DNA of 64,000 nt from Micropterus salmoides (GCF_014851395.1 NW_024040040.1:19349000-19412999), one strand, 5' to 3'. Numbered from the stretch's first letter, positions 43,401 through 57,315 are shown. The notes: a model not told the origin generated them from the letters alone. Numbers and translations: made by a program.

Positions 43401-46400
43401 TATAACATTATGAGTTGTTCTAAACCAAACCCATAGATATTTAAAAAATAGCATTTTAATGTGTGTGAATGTACCATCAGCCACTGGCTCCAGAAATTGT
43501 TCATGCTCTAATCTGTGCTGCATGCAGAGCAGAGAGCTGAGGGATGTGCTGGTCAGAGGCCAGGGGAGGTTCGAGAGATAAGGACAGGGATTCTGTTGCC
43601 AGCTGTCTCTCCAATCTCCCAGAGGAGACCAGATTACATAAAAAGCTTTAATCCGGGTTTAAGACCCAAGCCAGCGGTGCAGGTCTTCTCCAGGGGAGGG
43701 GAGGGGGGCAGAGAAAAAAACCCCTCCAAGATTGATGACGGGATTCAAGCTAACATTGATGATAGATGGCTCAGTGTTGCCCTTTCAAGATGAGGTTTTG
43801 GGCAAAGAAGTGCTTTAAGAAGAGAGTGGGCTGCAAAACAGACTTTCACTCCGCTTTCTTTGAAAGTTGACTCAGTAACATAATTTCTCAGTTATACTTT
43901 GTTGTCTCCACTCTTGCACAATAATGAACAGCCTCCTTCCCTGTGATTAAGACAGAGACTGGAGACTCCACTATGTTATTAGGTAAAAAAAAACGAGATG
44001 ATGGATGAACGAGGTCAGTGTTAAGAGCTGCGTTGAATAGTTGTCCTCCTAGACTGTATTTTGCTCATATCTCCTGTAGCATAATAGAATTAGGTCAAGG
44101 CCCGTGAATCATTTGCCCCAATGGGCCAAAAACCTTCCAGCAAATAGCATTTTTTTTATTTTAAGGTCTGAATTTAACATCCACCTGAAAGCTCATCATA
44201 CAATTCATGATTTAAATCCCTGCTCTGTGGCTACTTCGACTGATCATGTCATATTGTACATGCATTGATTTAGTAATTTTCCTCCCCTGTCTCTTTGTTA
44301 ATCAGGCAGGAAGTTGGAGGGGGGAGAAACACAGAGAGGGATGGCAGGGAATATTTCATGACATCTGATGGGGAAAGTGGGTCATGCTCGGTGTTGCAGT
44401 GCTGCTAGCCTCCTCCTCTATGGCGGCTATTGAATTAATCACGCTTTACGCTCTACTGGACAACGCAGTGCACAAAATGGCTCCCCCCCTCCCCTCACCA
44501 CCCATCTCTCCGTGCGTCTGCTCAGCGCTCGCCACAGAAAAGACTTGTGCATTGCTCTTGGAGAACTTGAATCTAAGAGTCTCTTCTTTTTATATCTCTT
44601 TATGTTCTTCAAACAATGAGGGGATGCTGCTCTTATGCAGAACCACTCGGGTGTAAATGATGCAAAAACACTCCATGAAAAAGCCAAGTTATGGGGGGAT
44701 ATTTGTTAAAGTGCATTTTTAAAGATGCATTAATGAACGCTGATGCCATCAGCTACTTCAAACCATTTTTTTTAGAGTATAAATGTGTTTAAAGGCTTAA
44801 AAAGTGTGTGTTATTTCAAAACATTGAGGATTACGTGTTACAATCTTCCTCTTTGTTTTCTTTGACATTTAGGATCACTGCAGATATGGAGGCATCTCAT
44901 TACAGCACTCACTGCATATAAAACTGGACATCCCTCTCAGTCTGCCCTTCACTCCTGGGCCGAGAGCTGCTGCACAGCTGAGGGACCATTAACTTGCTTT
45001 GCTTTGAGTGTTTTAAAGCATAAAAAAATGACAGCAGGTATCTTAAAAAATATCAAGAAGAGAAAAGTAGCTTTGAGACACATTTCTGTAGTCTGTTGTA
45101 GTTTTGAAAGGTGAAAATATAGAATTTCTGCCCAATGAATATAATTGTAAGGCATTTTTATAGATTTGGATAACCTCAATTTAAAAGCTGCATTTCAAGA
45201 GGTAAATGAAGGAGGAAGTTACTTGTAACATTTACTACTCAAACTAGGCATGGATTATTAAATATAGGAGACTTAATGGTTGTATTTTTTCAAATCTGAG
45301 CTTTGTTCATTAAATAAAATTCAGTGATTCCATCATATCCTCATGAGAGTAAATTTAGATGAACATATGACACAAACTATCCACTGAAACCCCCAAACAG
45401 CGATAAGTAATAGAACATTTTAAAAAAAAACATTATTGAACTTAAATTTCTGTGCATGTTTTACAGTTTTCATGTTGTTATATTAGGATATGATTGAGTA
45501 ATACCCATTATTTTTTTAATACAATTTTAATTGAGTGTGTTGCAGCATGTAATTTTTGCATGTTGTTTATAAATACGTTTTAATGTCATTATGATGTCAA
45601 ACCCACAGAGAGATGCAGTTAACACTGTCAATAAACCAGTGTAACAGAGAGACAGACAGACAGAGTGGGAGAAAGATACATCTGAAATCCTGTAAGGAAA
45701 ATCATTAAATGGACGGGTGGCAGTTTAATCTGGGCCAAAGCTCCTGTCAGCTGTTCCGTCCTAATCCACACATCTACAGATATGTCATTATAACGTTTTG
45801 AAATAAAATCCTGGGCGAAAGCAGCAAGGCAGAGGTTTCACAATATGAATCTGCGGTTCAAGAGCAAGTGCTTTCATTACTAGCAATATTGAACATTACA
45901 TTTAAAGGGAGATTCTAGTCTGTTTTTGGATAAATGGATAAAAAGTGTCTAGCAGTGAAAAAATAAGTAGTGTAAAGAGAGATTCAACAAGCAGCATGAT
46001 AAATGCCTCTTCAATATGGAAAAGTGACATTATGCATGCTGTGCAAAATCTTGAATAGAAGAATGAAAGTAGAGTCAACTCATTAATTTGGTATTTTAAC
46101 TCCCACTGTTTGCTGGTTGTCTTTCTTTTCTCATGTGTGATTCATTTGGAGGAATGCCAGTGGAGGGATTCATTCTGTCCTGCTGCTAAGCAGACTTGCC
46201 CTTTAAAAATAGTCCTAATGAATCCCAAACTAAGTTTATCTGCACTATTCAGATGCAACGAAAGGAGGTGTCCAACTCTGAACTATTTGACCTTTTAGAG
46301 CTAACTTTGAACAGCTGCATTCTCAATCTTTTCAAATGTTAAGCTCCTAAAACAGCTTAAGGCAACATCGTACTGTAAATTTGAGATTTACTTTTATGTA

Positions 46401-48984
46401 AGCAGCCTTGTCTTTTAGTCCAGTTTGGCAAATGGCTGCGTTTCAGTGGAGGATGATAACTCAGATAGTTTAGAAGGGCGCATTTAGGTTAAGTGGATAG
46501 CATGGTGAGGTTATTTTCAAGGTAAAACAGGGGAAAAATGACGAAGAATCCACATATACCTTTCTGGCTCTGAATGTTTTCTTTATATTTGCCTTTCCAG
46601 ACATTATTAGAAAGCGAATTTTTATCTTCAGTACTGTTTCTCTGCAAGTAGAAGCACCTAAGCAATGAAAACATTTTATCATTTTACTTTACAGCCAATA
46701 CTTTTAAATGTGGGTTTGAGCACCATATCTTATCCAGTGCTTCATATGGTTCTAAATCTATTTCACAGTGTTATCTTGTTGTAAATCCTCATGCAAGTAT
46801 TGGAGATGATTTGTTATACTTTAATGATAAAAGAGTACCGGGTCTGCAAGCAATACAGCAGAATTGAACTGCAGATGTATGCAGCTGCAGGTCAGGCGGT
46901 TAATCAAATAGAGCAAAAGAAAAGGTTTACTTATAATGAAGTCAATATGTTGGACCCCTGACAGAGGAGATCTCCTGGCATACGTGTTTGTGCTCCAATT
47001 AAGGGTGAACAAAAGGAAAATTAGTGTGCATATAGGGCAGCAGAGGGGGAGCACAGAGGGTGACCTCGTTGATCCATATGTTTTCACAAGATCTGTTTAA
47101 AGCGCCTCAGTTCCGCATGGAGGAACTTCTCACTTTCAGGACCATTTCAACTTGTGAAAGAACCTCTTAAAGACAAAGTTTGTGACAGAGAAAGCAACAG
47201 GAATGAAGACTCTGTGGAGCAGGAGAAAAAAGGGATAATATATAATTGCTGGCGATGGTCGCTCCTGTCAGATAAAGTAACTGTAGGCAGATCGAGTAGA
47301 AGAAATCGAGAGGAGTTGCACTGAGTCCTGAGGATTTCGCCCTCAGTTTACTGGTATATGAGCAGCTCTTGTCTCGTCTGGCGATGGCTTTTGTTGTATG
47401 TGGTGCGGTGCAGCCGAGTGGGGGGGGTTGTCTACCCCATCGGCTGTCCTATACGCCGCTATGACAGTGCTCTCAAGAGCTGTCAGCCCACATCAGCAGC
47501 CCAGCATCGTGATCTCAGCCTAAATCACAATCAAAACTCTGGCCACCACATCCTCACTACATCTAGTCAAATCAGAGAATGCAACGAGCAAAGAAGACGT
47601 GGGGACCAACTATCACCAAGAAGCTTTAAAAGTACATCACAGAGTACTATGTGTTGGCTTAAAAATAGTCCCAAGTGTGGGGGGTGGGGGTCCCAGTGAG
47701 TCGGCGCTGGCAGTGGCACAATATAAAGGGCTTTACAATGCAGGCACACCATGTTGTGCTGTGAATGCGGGGCTAAGAACTGAGCGTTAAGTCGGCCATT
47801 TTAGATTTGCCACAATTTGTAACGTGAGATCACTGCTTGTCACAAAGTCATGGCTTCCATACGGGAAGCTTTCACCAAGCAGTCATGCAGAACGGGTCAA
47901 AAGCACGTCCCCTTTTCTTTGGTTTGCGTCTTTTAGCTACTAGCTTGTCATTCCTTCAAAACCCTGTTTCAGTCATTGCTCCATTTTATTTTGTCACCTA
48001 CATACATTTGTGAGCACACCAGACTTTCACTGTTGATCTCGTTGCCAAAAGACTGGGCTTTTTACTCAAACAAAGGAGTTATTCATTGGTGTATTTCAAG
48101 TCGAATACAGCAATTAGCTTTTGAGTTAATGACGAATGACATTTTTGGTCTATGACTAGCTGAGAATAAGGCCATCAGCGGCTCTAATATCAGTGTGATG
48201 ATAATTGGAATAATGATCTAGGGGGGAACTGATGAATCAATTCCATTGACCATCATGTTACGTTATCAATCCTACAGTGAAAAAGGTCAACCTAGCTCCA
48301 TAGATAGCAGTAGATAAACAGCAGTTCTTCTGGTTCCTCATTCGGGGCTAATACTTCAACAATAAAATCGCTCATGCTTGAATCTAAGCCAAGACAACGA
48401 ACACTCAAACAATGATAATCAGAGACCCCTGAAAGCAAAATCGACTGACCATAAAATTGACTATTCTCTGGGGAAAAATATTTCAACACCGCATTAAGTC
48501 TGTTAACTTGTTAACTTGTTAAAATGTTAACTTGATCTACTTCAAATAACCAAATTAGATAACGAGCAAATAAGAAATCGTACTGTGTCACAGCTCATTA
48601 TCAGGATGACGATTTTTCTTGACTGCGGGTAAGTCATCAACTTAATTAATTATTGAATGGCATCACCCAACTCAGCATGGACCTGCATTTCATGCAAGTT
48701 TTCAACAGTTTGATGCTTTTGGAAGTCCGGAAGATGTACATTTCTAAAAATAAATTATGCCTTTGAATCGTAGCATTATAGGACAAAATGCTAAAGCACA
48801 CCATGGCCTAGGATTTACTGAATTATTCTTCATAAGAGCCATAAAAAGAGTGTTTACCTTTATGTAGCGCAGGATACAGTAGATGACGACCACTTTCGGT
48901 GTTGCTAGATTAAAAATTGCAAAGGGAAAAAAAAAAATTTTCCCCTCTTCCTTTTGCTCTGCCCAGGACAAACTGTGCCACCCT

Positions 48985-49029
48985 ATTGGTCTGTACCGCC
49001 GGTCACGTGAGCTACCAGAGGAACACGTG
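48985..49029. promoter_or_regulatory. CCAAT box plus two CACGTG boxes 20 bp apart
   Basis: ATTGG (48985-48989, a reverse CCAAT box) is followed by GGTCACGTGAGC (CACGTG at 49004-49009) and ACACGTGACAG (CACGTG at 49024-49029). Each core has a GTCACGTG or CACGTGAC context typical of bHLH-ZIP (USF, TFE) sites. On the minus strand a donor-like AAAG|GTAAAC follows about 130 bases downstream (48857/48858). The cluster has the composition of a promoter, but no attached gene was identified. Confidence 0.45.
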
Positions 49030-49655
49030 ACAGTTCTCGAAATTATATGATGAAACAAAACCGACTGGTATCCTCAGTGAGCGCAGTTTTTGTTGTCACA
49101 GTGCAATGCTCGGTTTGCCATACTGTTTGGTGTAAAGTAAAATAGGCCGTATAATGAGACGTAATCTGGGTGACCATCACCCACCGCCCTATCGGCCGCC
49201 CCCCTTAACTCTGCTGCAACAAAAGGGGGGCATGCCCAGTGAGGCACGCGGGCACTGTGGGGGCATGTTTGGGGATGAGGTGGTCTGAATCAGAAATGTA
49301 GCCTCCGGGGCGCTCGTCTGTCCCAGGGGAGGGTCGAACACCCCTGAAATCCACAAGCTCTCATCCTTGTCATTGTTGATAACAATCGACACAAAAATAA
49401 CCCAGCTACATGTTCAAATAATACTTTTCTTAGACGTAAAACACACTGAGGTACGGATGCCAACGTGCTTTGTTATGTGCAGCCATAAGGGACTTGCTCA
49501 GGACAGTTAAGGAACTTTTTGGGTTTGGTGCAACCAACCACCTCAAAGAAGTAGAGGTCAAACCAAACACACACAAACTTAGAAGTCCACACAACCCCAA
49601 CAAACACTCTCTGTGACATGCATATCCTCTCTGGGCCTCTGCTTTTTAATCTGCC

Positions 49656-49710
49656 TGTGTGCGTACGTGTGCGTGTGTGTGTGTGTGTGTGTGTGAGAGT
49701 GTGTATGTGT
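49656..49710 (+). repeat. (GT)n microsatellite
   Basis: Long GT-repeat, interrupted at both ends by GC, AG and AT steps. Confidence 0.85.
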
Positions 49711-50586
49711 AGAATTACAGAGCTTTGGAGGCCCACCATCCAGATTTTCCAATCCAGCATAAATCCAGCCCTCATGTCAGATGGACAGTTGTGTGCAGAG
49801 CTTAATCTAACATTATTAGGGTTGGGCAGCAGCAGCAGAACATTTAAGGGAGCTGCCAGGGAAACGCAAACAGTGGTGTTGTGCTGTCTGGATTAGGGGC
49901 AATGCAGACAATGAAGAACATGGTTCACCTCATTGTCGATTGTTTTCATTTAGCACAGATGCTCCCCATGCAAAATCCAGTCTTGGTTGTTATATCAAAC
50001 AAAATAAAGCCTCTGTAATGAGGCTCCCAATATGCATGTGTTTTTCATCTTTATACCTATGCAATCCAAAATGGTAACCATGCCTTTACCTGCCCACCCA
50101 ACTGTAAAACAGCCCATGGGATAAACTACAAATAGAGCATTAAATTTGCTCCACATTGAATCATAAAAGAAAGAGTGCGTGGGGCAAAATGGAGCGCCAC
50201 GTCAAAGGAAATCTGCTTTATATTCGAACAACACTGCTGGCTCACCTTCAAAACCCAATACCAAGACTTGTGGCAGCACTGGGGAAAAAAAGTAGTTTAC
50301 ATAATGTTCTTGTATAATTGAATAAAGTCTAATCCTTATTAGTGCTAAATGCGTTCTGTCCTCAGTCCTTTGAGAAATGACATTTAATCTGTCAAAAGTT
50401 GTTTGATGGAGCAGTATTAATGGCTTAGTGCCATAATAAGCCATCTAAATCAAAAACTAAAATTGTAAATAATTCTCTACTGAAAAAATTTACAGTATTT
50501 GTTAGCTGAAGATCTCTATCAGGCTAAAACCTAAAAATAAATCTTGTTTAATGCCAGTGGTCAAGGTCAAAGGTCAAACTACTTAC

Positions 50587-50706
50587 CGGTTAAGATGTGG
50601 GGAGGCTCCAGATCAGGAGAGAGGAGGTGCAGTTTGGGAGTTTAGGACCAAGATGGCAGATTATGGGCACACTAGGGGCTGGGGCAGCTCCCAGGACCCT
50701 ATAAAT
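50587..50706 (-). promoter_or_regulatory. pcbp3: Candidate pcbp3 first exon and core promoter
   Basis: On the minus strand a full consensus donor ACCG|GTAAGTAG ends a putative exon at 50587. About 110 bases upstream is a TATA-like ATTTATAG (50699-50706). Between them is a YY1-like AAGATGGC on the plus strand (about 50652-50659), a motif often found just past transcription starts. The surrounding 350 bases are C/G-rich. It lies upstream of pcbp3 in the right orientation. No protein homology supports it, so the assignment is inference. Confidence 0.35.
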
Positions 50707-51208
50707 TGACTAACACCCCTCGCCCCCCCACTCCCCGCCCATGGCCTCCAGCAAGGTGATGGACCCAGCATGCAAAGACTCCCCCTCCTGCCCTGCCAGA
50801 GCTTGTCCTCATAGCCACCCATGTGTCCTATCAGGGTGCCAGGGTCCTAATGGAGGCAGAAGGGCGTGAAGGAGAGAGTGAGGGAGATCACAGAGGCAGT
50901 CAATCCAGCTGATTGTTGATGGACGCAGGAGAGTGGCGACAAAGGGGGCAGAGTCGACCCCATTAATACCCATGTAGTGTGAAAGACTGTATGAAACTTC
51001 TCACTGTAATGAAATCTGGGGAAAATCTCTTTTGGAGGCCAAGTATCATCAGTATATTTTCCCAATGGGTCATTTTATTGGAATAAGTTGTTTCATATGT
51101 TTTAAAGTGTAACTAAAGTGGAAAATCAGAAAAGTAAGATTACAACTAAAATGAAAAATGTCAGAGAGATGCTACAACTTAGAAATAGGAAATCATGGAA
51201 AATTATGG

Positions 51209-51234
51209 GTGTGTGTGTGTGTGTGTGTGTGTGT
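51209..51234 (+). repeat. (GT)n microsatellite
   Basis: About 13 uninterrupted GT units. Confidence 0.88.
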
Positions 51235-52479
51235 ATTAGCTTTGAACTATTTCTCACTGACTTTTCTCTGCAATCAATGTTGATTTTCCACAAGTAACCA
51301 ACAGCACGTAACTGCTAAGAGAATTGGACCATAACCAGCCAATGGATATCAGTCCAAAAACAATTTATATAAATTGCTTTAATTGTGTTTCACATCATTG
51401 TCATTCAGCTTAAGTGATAGACAGATCCTAGCTTGCAATCCTCTGTCAAAGGGCATAGCTTTTGAAAGATAACTATACACTTGAAATCTACATTGTTGTT
51501 TGAGGACTGTTGGTGGCAAAAAGGACTTTTTGTGGACGTCATTTTGACCAGCACAATTGCCCCAAAGGCAGCCACTGCAGCCGGTTCATCTGCAGCTTGA
51601 AGCCATCTACCGCACAGATTCAAAACTTTTTTGTACCCACTGGTCATTTCAGCACCAAAATATGTGTAAATAGGGTCCAGTGGACGAAGAGAGTTCAACC
51701 TACTCGCCCTGTTTTTGGACACGTAAAATAATCTATCTAAATATGTGAAAACACTTAGGAGAATTCAATTATAGACTACAGATGGGCTACATCTAAGGAA
51801 CTATCCCATTAATTAATTAAGATTCCTAAAATCACGAGGATGCAGGGCTCGCACAGTAGACCACAACCACACAACCACAGTAGAACAAATCAGGATGAAA
51901 TCTAAACATTTTATGAAGTGGTGTGTATTAATATCCTACTCTCATCATTAACACTGAGTACAGATGTGGTGTGTAGTCTACAGGGTAACCTCGAGTGAAC
52001 CATGAACAAAACCTGCTCGGAGCAGTTTAGAGATGCAGCGTAAATTGCCATGGCAACAGACCTTGGTTAACACCTATCCATCTTTCGTAGTACGGGTTAA
52101 CCGGGAAGTTACACCCGACGTCACGAAGTTACTCCTGAAGTTACCTGGATAAGCCAGTTACCCCACTTTGTAGTACAGGCCACAGGTTTAAAAATAGCGA
52201 TCACTTCCTCTCCCTTACCCCAGTTTCCTCCATCTCCAAAATGAAGATTTAGGTGTTCGGAAATTTCTAATCCCAATCAAATAAGTAAAGTCAGCGGTGA
52301 CTGAGAGCTCATGTCCACATGTTTGTTTTGATCAAATTGGTGATCCAAAACATCTTATTTTCTTCTTTGCACTCTTTATTCTTTGTCACCCCCTCTCTAC
52401 TCCTGTGGCACATGATAACATTATCTCTATTTCCCCATTTCCATAGTTTTTAGGTGGTAGTGTAGTGTTGTCTTTGTTG

Positions 52480-52562
52480 GAATTTATTGTTTCATGAAGT
52501 GGCTGTTGTAAAGCCATTTGAGGTTGTAACTGTGATTAAGGGCTATTTAAAGACTCTTGACT
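52480..52562 (+). mobile_element. L2-type LINE 3' tail, diverged
   Basis: GTAAAGCCATTTGAGGTTGT, then AACTGTGATTAAGGGCTATT and TAAAGACTCTTGACTTGG parallels the L2 tail at 22130 (TTGTGATTTGGCGCTATATAAATAAA) with a CTTGA-type tail repeat. Only the last roughly 80 bases remain. Confidence 0.5.
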
Positions 52563-55264
52563 TGGACCACAGAAAGTGATAATTCAAACTTTGTGACTGT
52601 CCTTTTCATGAGCATGGTGCCAGAAGCTCTTAGTACGCAAAACATTGAAGCAGTTACCCACTGCTGTATAACAACTTAAATTTCTCTGTAAAACAGCAAC
52701 TTGACTTGGGCAGTCGTAACGAAAATTAATTTCCCCTAGGACAAGTATGAAAAACCAAAAAAGCAAATTGTTATTTGTACCTCCCTTTCCGTATTTTACC
52801 CTGTAAGATCTTAAGAGCATTAACACACGTTTTCAGCAGTGCTTTTTCTCTTATTAGTTGCGTATTAGTTTTCCAGAATGGTGATTTTAGTTGTGTTCAT
52901 TTTCCTTTGCCCTATTGTTTCATCTGAGATTCAAATACATTTACATAATCTGTTCCGTATTCAAAAGATAAGAGATGAAAGTAATGATTAGAAAGAGCAG
53001 CCAGAGAAATAAAGCAGTTAACAGACAAGATAAGACAGCCTATAGGTTTGTCTTCAGAAATGTCAGAAAGTTTAATCTTGTACCTTCAGTGAATTTGTTC
53101 CTGCAGCCCGGCTGTTGAGTATATACAATGATTATATTTATTTGAAAGCTGCTTTTCTATAGTGTCCCTCTTATTTTGATTTGCTCTTAGCAACTAACAA
53201 CAAAACTCAACAGAAGCCAGACATAAAGGGTCTCAGGGAAAGATTTAGGGGTGCAGCAGGTTGCATCTATAAGAGAACACCTTCCAAGAAGAATGTCCTA
53301 AAAATCTAAACAGAGTGCCAGATTTTGCTAGAAAAGAGGTAGTTTGTAAGATGTTTTATTTACATCTTAAAGTGCATGACCTCTGCTACCTTAAACTACG
53401 AAGATGTGAAACTACAAAGATTTTTCAAAAACACATTCAAATTAAGAAAGCCATAAGCTAAAACATTTGTGTAAAAGCAGAATGTAAAAAGTAATAAGCA
53501 CACAGAAAGGAAGCTGTACTTAAACACAAATGCACAACCCTTTTCCGTTTGACAATGTCTAACTATTTTCTTTTATGTTGGGGGTTTATCCCTGACAGCA
53601 ATAACAGCACTCCTGTGTTGTGGGAACAATAAACCTCCTGTAAAGTGTTCTGCATGCTCTAAAAGCCTTTGCCCATAACTCTAAAACCGCTCCACACAAA
53701 GCAACTCCATGCTCCTAATGGAAAATATCGCCTGACCCTCTCCACTAATGTGGTCAATACAGCCAGTAATGGTTACACGTTGCCTCCTGGCAAAAACCGA
53801 TGATGAATGGACTTCTGTTTAGTGTGGAACTTTGACTGTGTCTGACTCCTCTGGGCTCAAACGCTGTGCTATTGCTTTGTTGGTGTACAAAGAAACAAGA
53901 TACTGTACCGTACCATGTGGATGCAAAACACAAGGTACAATAAGATTTATTTATGAGCAAGTTTAGTTTTTTCAGGGCCACTGAAGAAAACACATCACAC
54001 ACAAGAGTCATGGAGGGATGCTGTATTCCCCACATTAATCCAACAAGCTGTCTTCTGAAGGGGGCTACATTAAATATTAACCTTTATTTTCTGTAGAGAT
54101 TTTTAAAATGATCACAGATATCACAGAAAATGGGTCTAATAAAAGTTTTTAACTGCACATCATTTCCTCTATTTCTATTTTTAAAGTTAACAACCACCCT
54201 TGATTTGGTTGCCTCTCTTAACATGAGGAAAACCAAAGACAAACCAAAATCACAGTGGAGAAAATTCGGGTACTTAAAAAAAGGTTGAATAAAAATGTAG
54301 GAAAACATAGGGGCATCTCACCATCTTAAATGAAAATCTTCCAAATTTACATTGTTTTTTATATTTCAATCTCAAACAATAGAAGATAATCCTTGACAGT
54401 TTCTTAAATCCTCACCCTTTAAGGCCACCCTTTAAACTTCAACTTATAAATGTATTGGCTTTACAGATAAAATATCTAACATCAGGCTTTATAACAAACA
54501 TGAGTCGTGTCAAACTTATTTCACCAAAAAAACAAACCCGTCCCTGTTTTAAAGGCTTTTTAAAGAGTGTCTTTAGTTTTATCTTTAAACTACATTAAGC
54601 AGTATTCTCAAATACTCATTGATAAATAACACCCAACAATGCAGCTTTACTTAGCTTTTAGCCATGGTTAGCTTATCATTTTGGCTCTCAAAAAGATTTA
54701 CTGGTTCTATGTCATGGCTTTCACTAAACCTCTTCCCATTTAAGACCATAGTCAAATGTTTTGGCAAACTAGCTGATAAAGCCTAATTCTACACAGATGC
54801 ACAGCACAAAATGACACAGAGCAGAGAAAAAGCTAAACAAATTGAGCCACCTATTTTTCTCAGATACAACAAGGTGAGACAATATTTGACAAATCTTTAT
54901 CAGGTGACCCATGCCCCTGTTGCTCTCTGCCTACTAAATGTGTAAGTCAAGTGTTTGCAATCACATTAGCCCAAACTAGCGAACACTAGCGAAGCCAGGC
55001 CACTGTAAGGTAATTTGCTCAATCCAGCTTTAACACAGCTACTGTATATTTTTATAACATCAGTGGATTAGACTGTGTAATTTGAAAGAGGTTGCTCATT
55101 GGGATGAACCCACAGAGTATTATTATCCGACTCTGCAACGCCTCCTTTAGTGTCTTTCAACTCGTGGTTTTCCGGGTCGCAACTTGCTTTGACTCGTCCT
55201 CACCTCTTTCATCAGCATTGCTATTGGCCGCAGTGGGCAAACCTACTCAGGACCAAACAGCAGA

Positions 55265-55466
55265 GTTAGTGACTAGCTGGTGAACACAGTGGAACATTAG
55301 CAGCTAAAGAGCCAGATATTTCCCTCAGGAGTTGGTGGAGACTACAAACAGAGCTAGCAGCAGAGTAAATATTAGATTTACATTTGCCAGGTGACCAGAA
55401 ACACAACTCCAAATGATTGATAATGTTGATCCGAGTCTGCTGGGTCTGTAAATAATATTTGCTAAA
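55265..55466 (+). repeat. Interspersed fish repeat, plus-strand copy
   Basis: GACTAGCTGGTGAACACAGT, TTAGCAGCTAAAGAGCCAGA, GAAACACAACTCCAAATGAT and CTGCTGGGTCTGTAAATAAT match, in order, the reverse complement of 37660-37853. Fragments of the phrase CTCAGGAGTTGGTGGAGACTACAAA are familiar from many teleost genomes. Confidence 0.65.
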
Positions 55467-56311
55467 GTCGAAACATAAGGTGATTATATCTCAGTCTTGT
55501 TTCACAGCTTGCTTCCGTTGCCCCATGTGGCCAGAAAAGTTATTGCAGGTTTAAATTTCAATTTTGAATAAGTAGCTGATCAAATTGGCATATAATAAAA
55601 TTTGGTGGTGAAAATGTTCTTTTGCCCCTTTTTTCCTGTCACAAAAAACTGCAGTCCTTACAATGAGCAGACAGTCGAGCTGGAAAGTCAAACATGTTAA
55701 AGGACACTTTTCCTAAGACTTAAAATAAAGAAAAACATCTCTTCAGTGTACAAGTAGATTTAACATTTTAAAGAAATTACCCTATGAAGTAGCTTTTCTC
55801 AGTTCAGATTGGTAATTTCTTGTGGGCAAATGGGCTTGGACATTCTTTGCATTTGCAGCCCCAGTTTGTTTTTTTAATGCTGATGAAACATTTACATAGA
55901 AATCTTGATGTTTTCACCTTTAATAACGCCATAGGTTTTGCTGATTAATGTCGTTGCCCACATGGACACACAGAGTGTCCCCTTCAATCCGAGGATTACC
56001 ATGGTGGTAACACATGACAGAACGTTGGTATTGAGTCATAACTAATACTGTATGATGGAAATCTATTTTAATCAACACAATGCATCGACACGTGGGCTCC
56101 CCTGGAACAATCCCGATAGGATTTAGACTCAGATCTGATATGTTAAGATGCCAGGCACATTCAGCTGTGAAATCAGATGAGGATGATGAGCAGGGCAACC
56201 ATGTTCTGAACTATAGTGATATGAGCCAGGGGATTATGGGTACGGTAACTGCAGGGAAGGTAATGCAAGAATACGCAATTGGGATGGAGATGATTTATAA
56301 CGCAGAGGACT

Positions 56312-56419
56312 GACGATGGTTGGATGATGAATAACTCGATGGACAGATGGATGTATAAATGAATGAATGGGTAGATGCATGAACTCGTAAGTGAAGAGCT
56401 AGATGAAGAAATGGATGAC
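56312..56419 (+). repeat. Degenerate (GATG/AATG)n repeat
   Basis: GATG, GATGG, AATG and similar words recur irregularly, an old tetranucleotide microsatellite. Confidence 0.6.
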
Positions 56420-57267
56420 TGGTGCATTGCAGTGGCAGAGCATTTTCTTAGCCCGTCCAAAGAATGCAGTGATAGAAATTGGACCTGACCATGCCAGAGG
56501 CTGGAGACGAGACGTACTCGCACACACACGGAGGATAACTGAACCTCAGAAGGACAGTTTTTGATGCTAGCAAAGTTAGAGGGCCCCTAACACACAAACA
56601 CTGGAGACAACCTCGGGGGCCTCAAGTAGAAGTAAAGTCGATTGAAACAGCCAGACAGCATTTATTAAATTTTTAAAAAGCTGCACATGTACTGTAAATT
56701 CATTCAGATATCAGGCATACGTATATAAATGTTAATAAATGGTTTATTAGTATTGTAGGTTACAAAGAACCTCAATAGGAAAAATGTATTTTATTAATAA
56801 TAGGAATTAAAACCTACAAAGTGTGAGACCTCTGACATGAGAAACAGCTGTTCGCCTCCCATTTTCCACATATCTTTTTATATTCCAAATTTACCAAACT
56901 GTACCAGTAGTAGTGGCAGATCAGAAAACACATTTTTACGAAACTGGAATGAGCTCCACCGCTGGAACAGTGTTAACCCAATGTTTTTTTTTAATAATTT
57001 AATGTGGAAGTTTCCAACATGAAGCCATCATTTGTTTGGCTGCAGTTCCTTCTGGGAAGAAATGCCTTTTTCAAGATGACAGCTTAAGTGCTGATACATC
57101 TTGTCTCTGCCCTTGTTGCTAAGCACTCATAGCTGCGCTGTTGCTAGAGACCACATGTCAATCAAAGAGGTTGAGTGTGACTCTAAGTACTTTTGCCTTT
57201 TGGATTTTATGTGTCGCTGTAGCCACTCTGTGCTCAGTGATCATACAGAACAAATACAGTATATACA

Positions 57268-57271
<4 letters not shown>

Positions 57272-57315
<44 letters not shown>

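Larger units (their letters stand above)
39741..50586 (-). other. pcbp3: Probable first intron of pcbp3; no other gene recognised
   Basis: No coding exon was recognised. Contents seen: a T-run (40034-40052), AT-rich MITE-like remnants (42628-43400), a 34-bp inverted copy of sequence at 38465 (42023-42056), GC-richer islands at about 43500-43800, 44380-44560, 46820-47110 and 49140-49330, and a GT-repeat (49656-49710). The islands could be conserved regulatory sequence but this cannot be tested here. Its role as an intron depends on the candidate first exon at 50587. Confidence 0.35.
50707..55264. other. No gene recognised
   Basis: Open frames are short. Contents: a GT-repeat (51209-51234), an L2-type tail (about 52440-52562), and a block at about 52070-52190 with the related words TTTCGTAGTACGGG and CTTTGTAGTACAGG that may be a decayed repeat. 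No splice unit was recognised. Confidence 0.4.
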
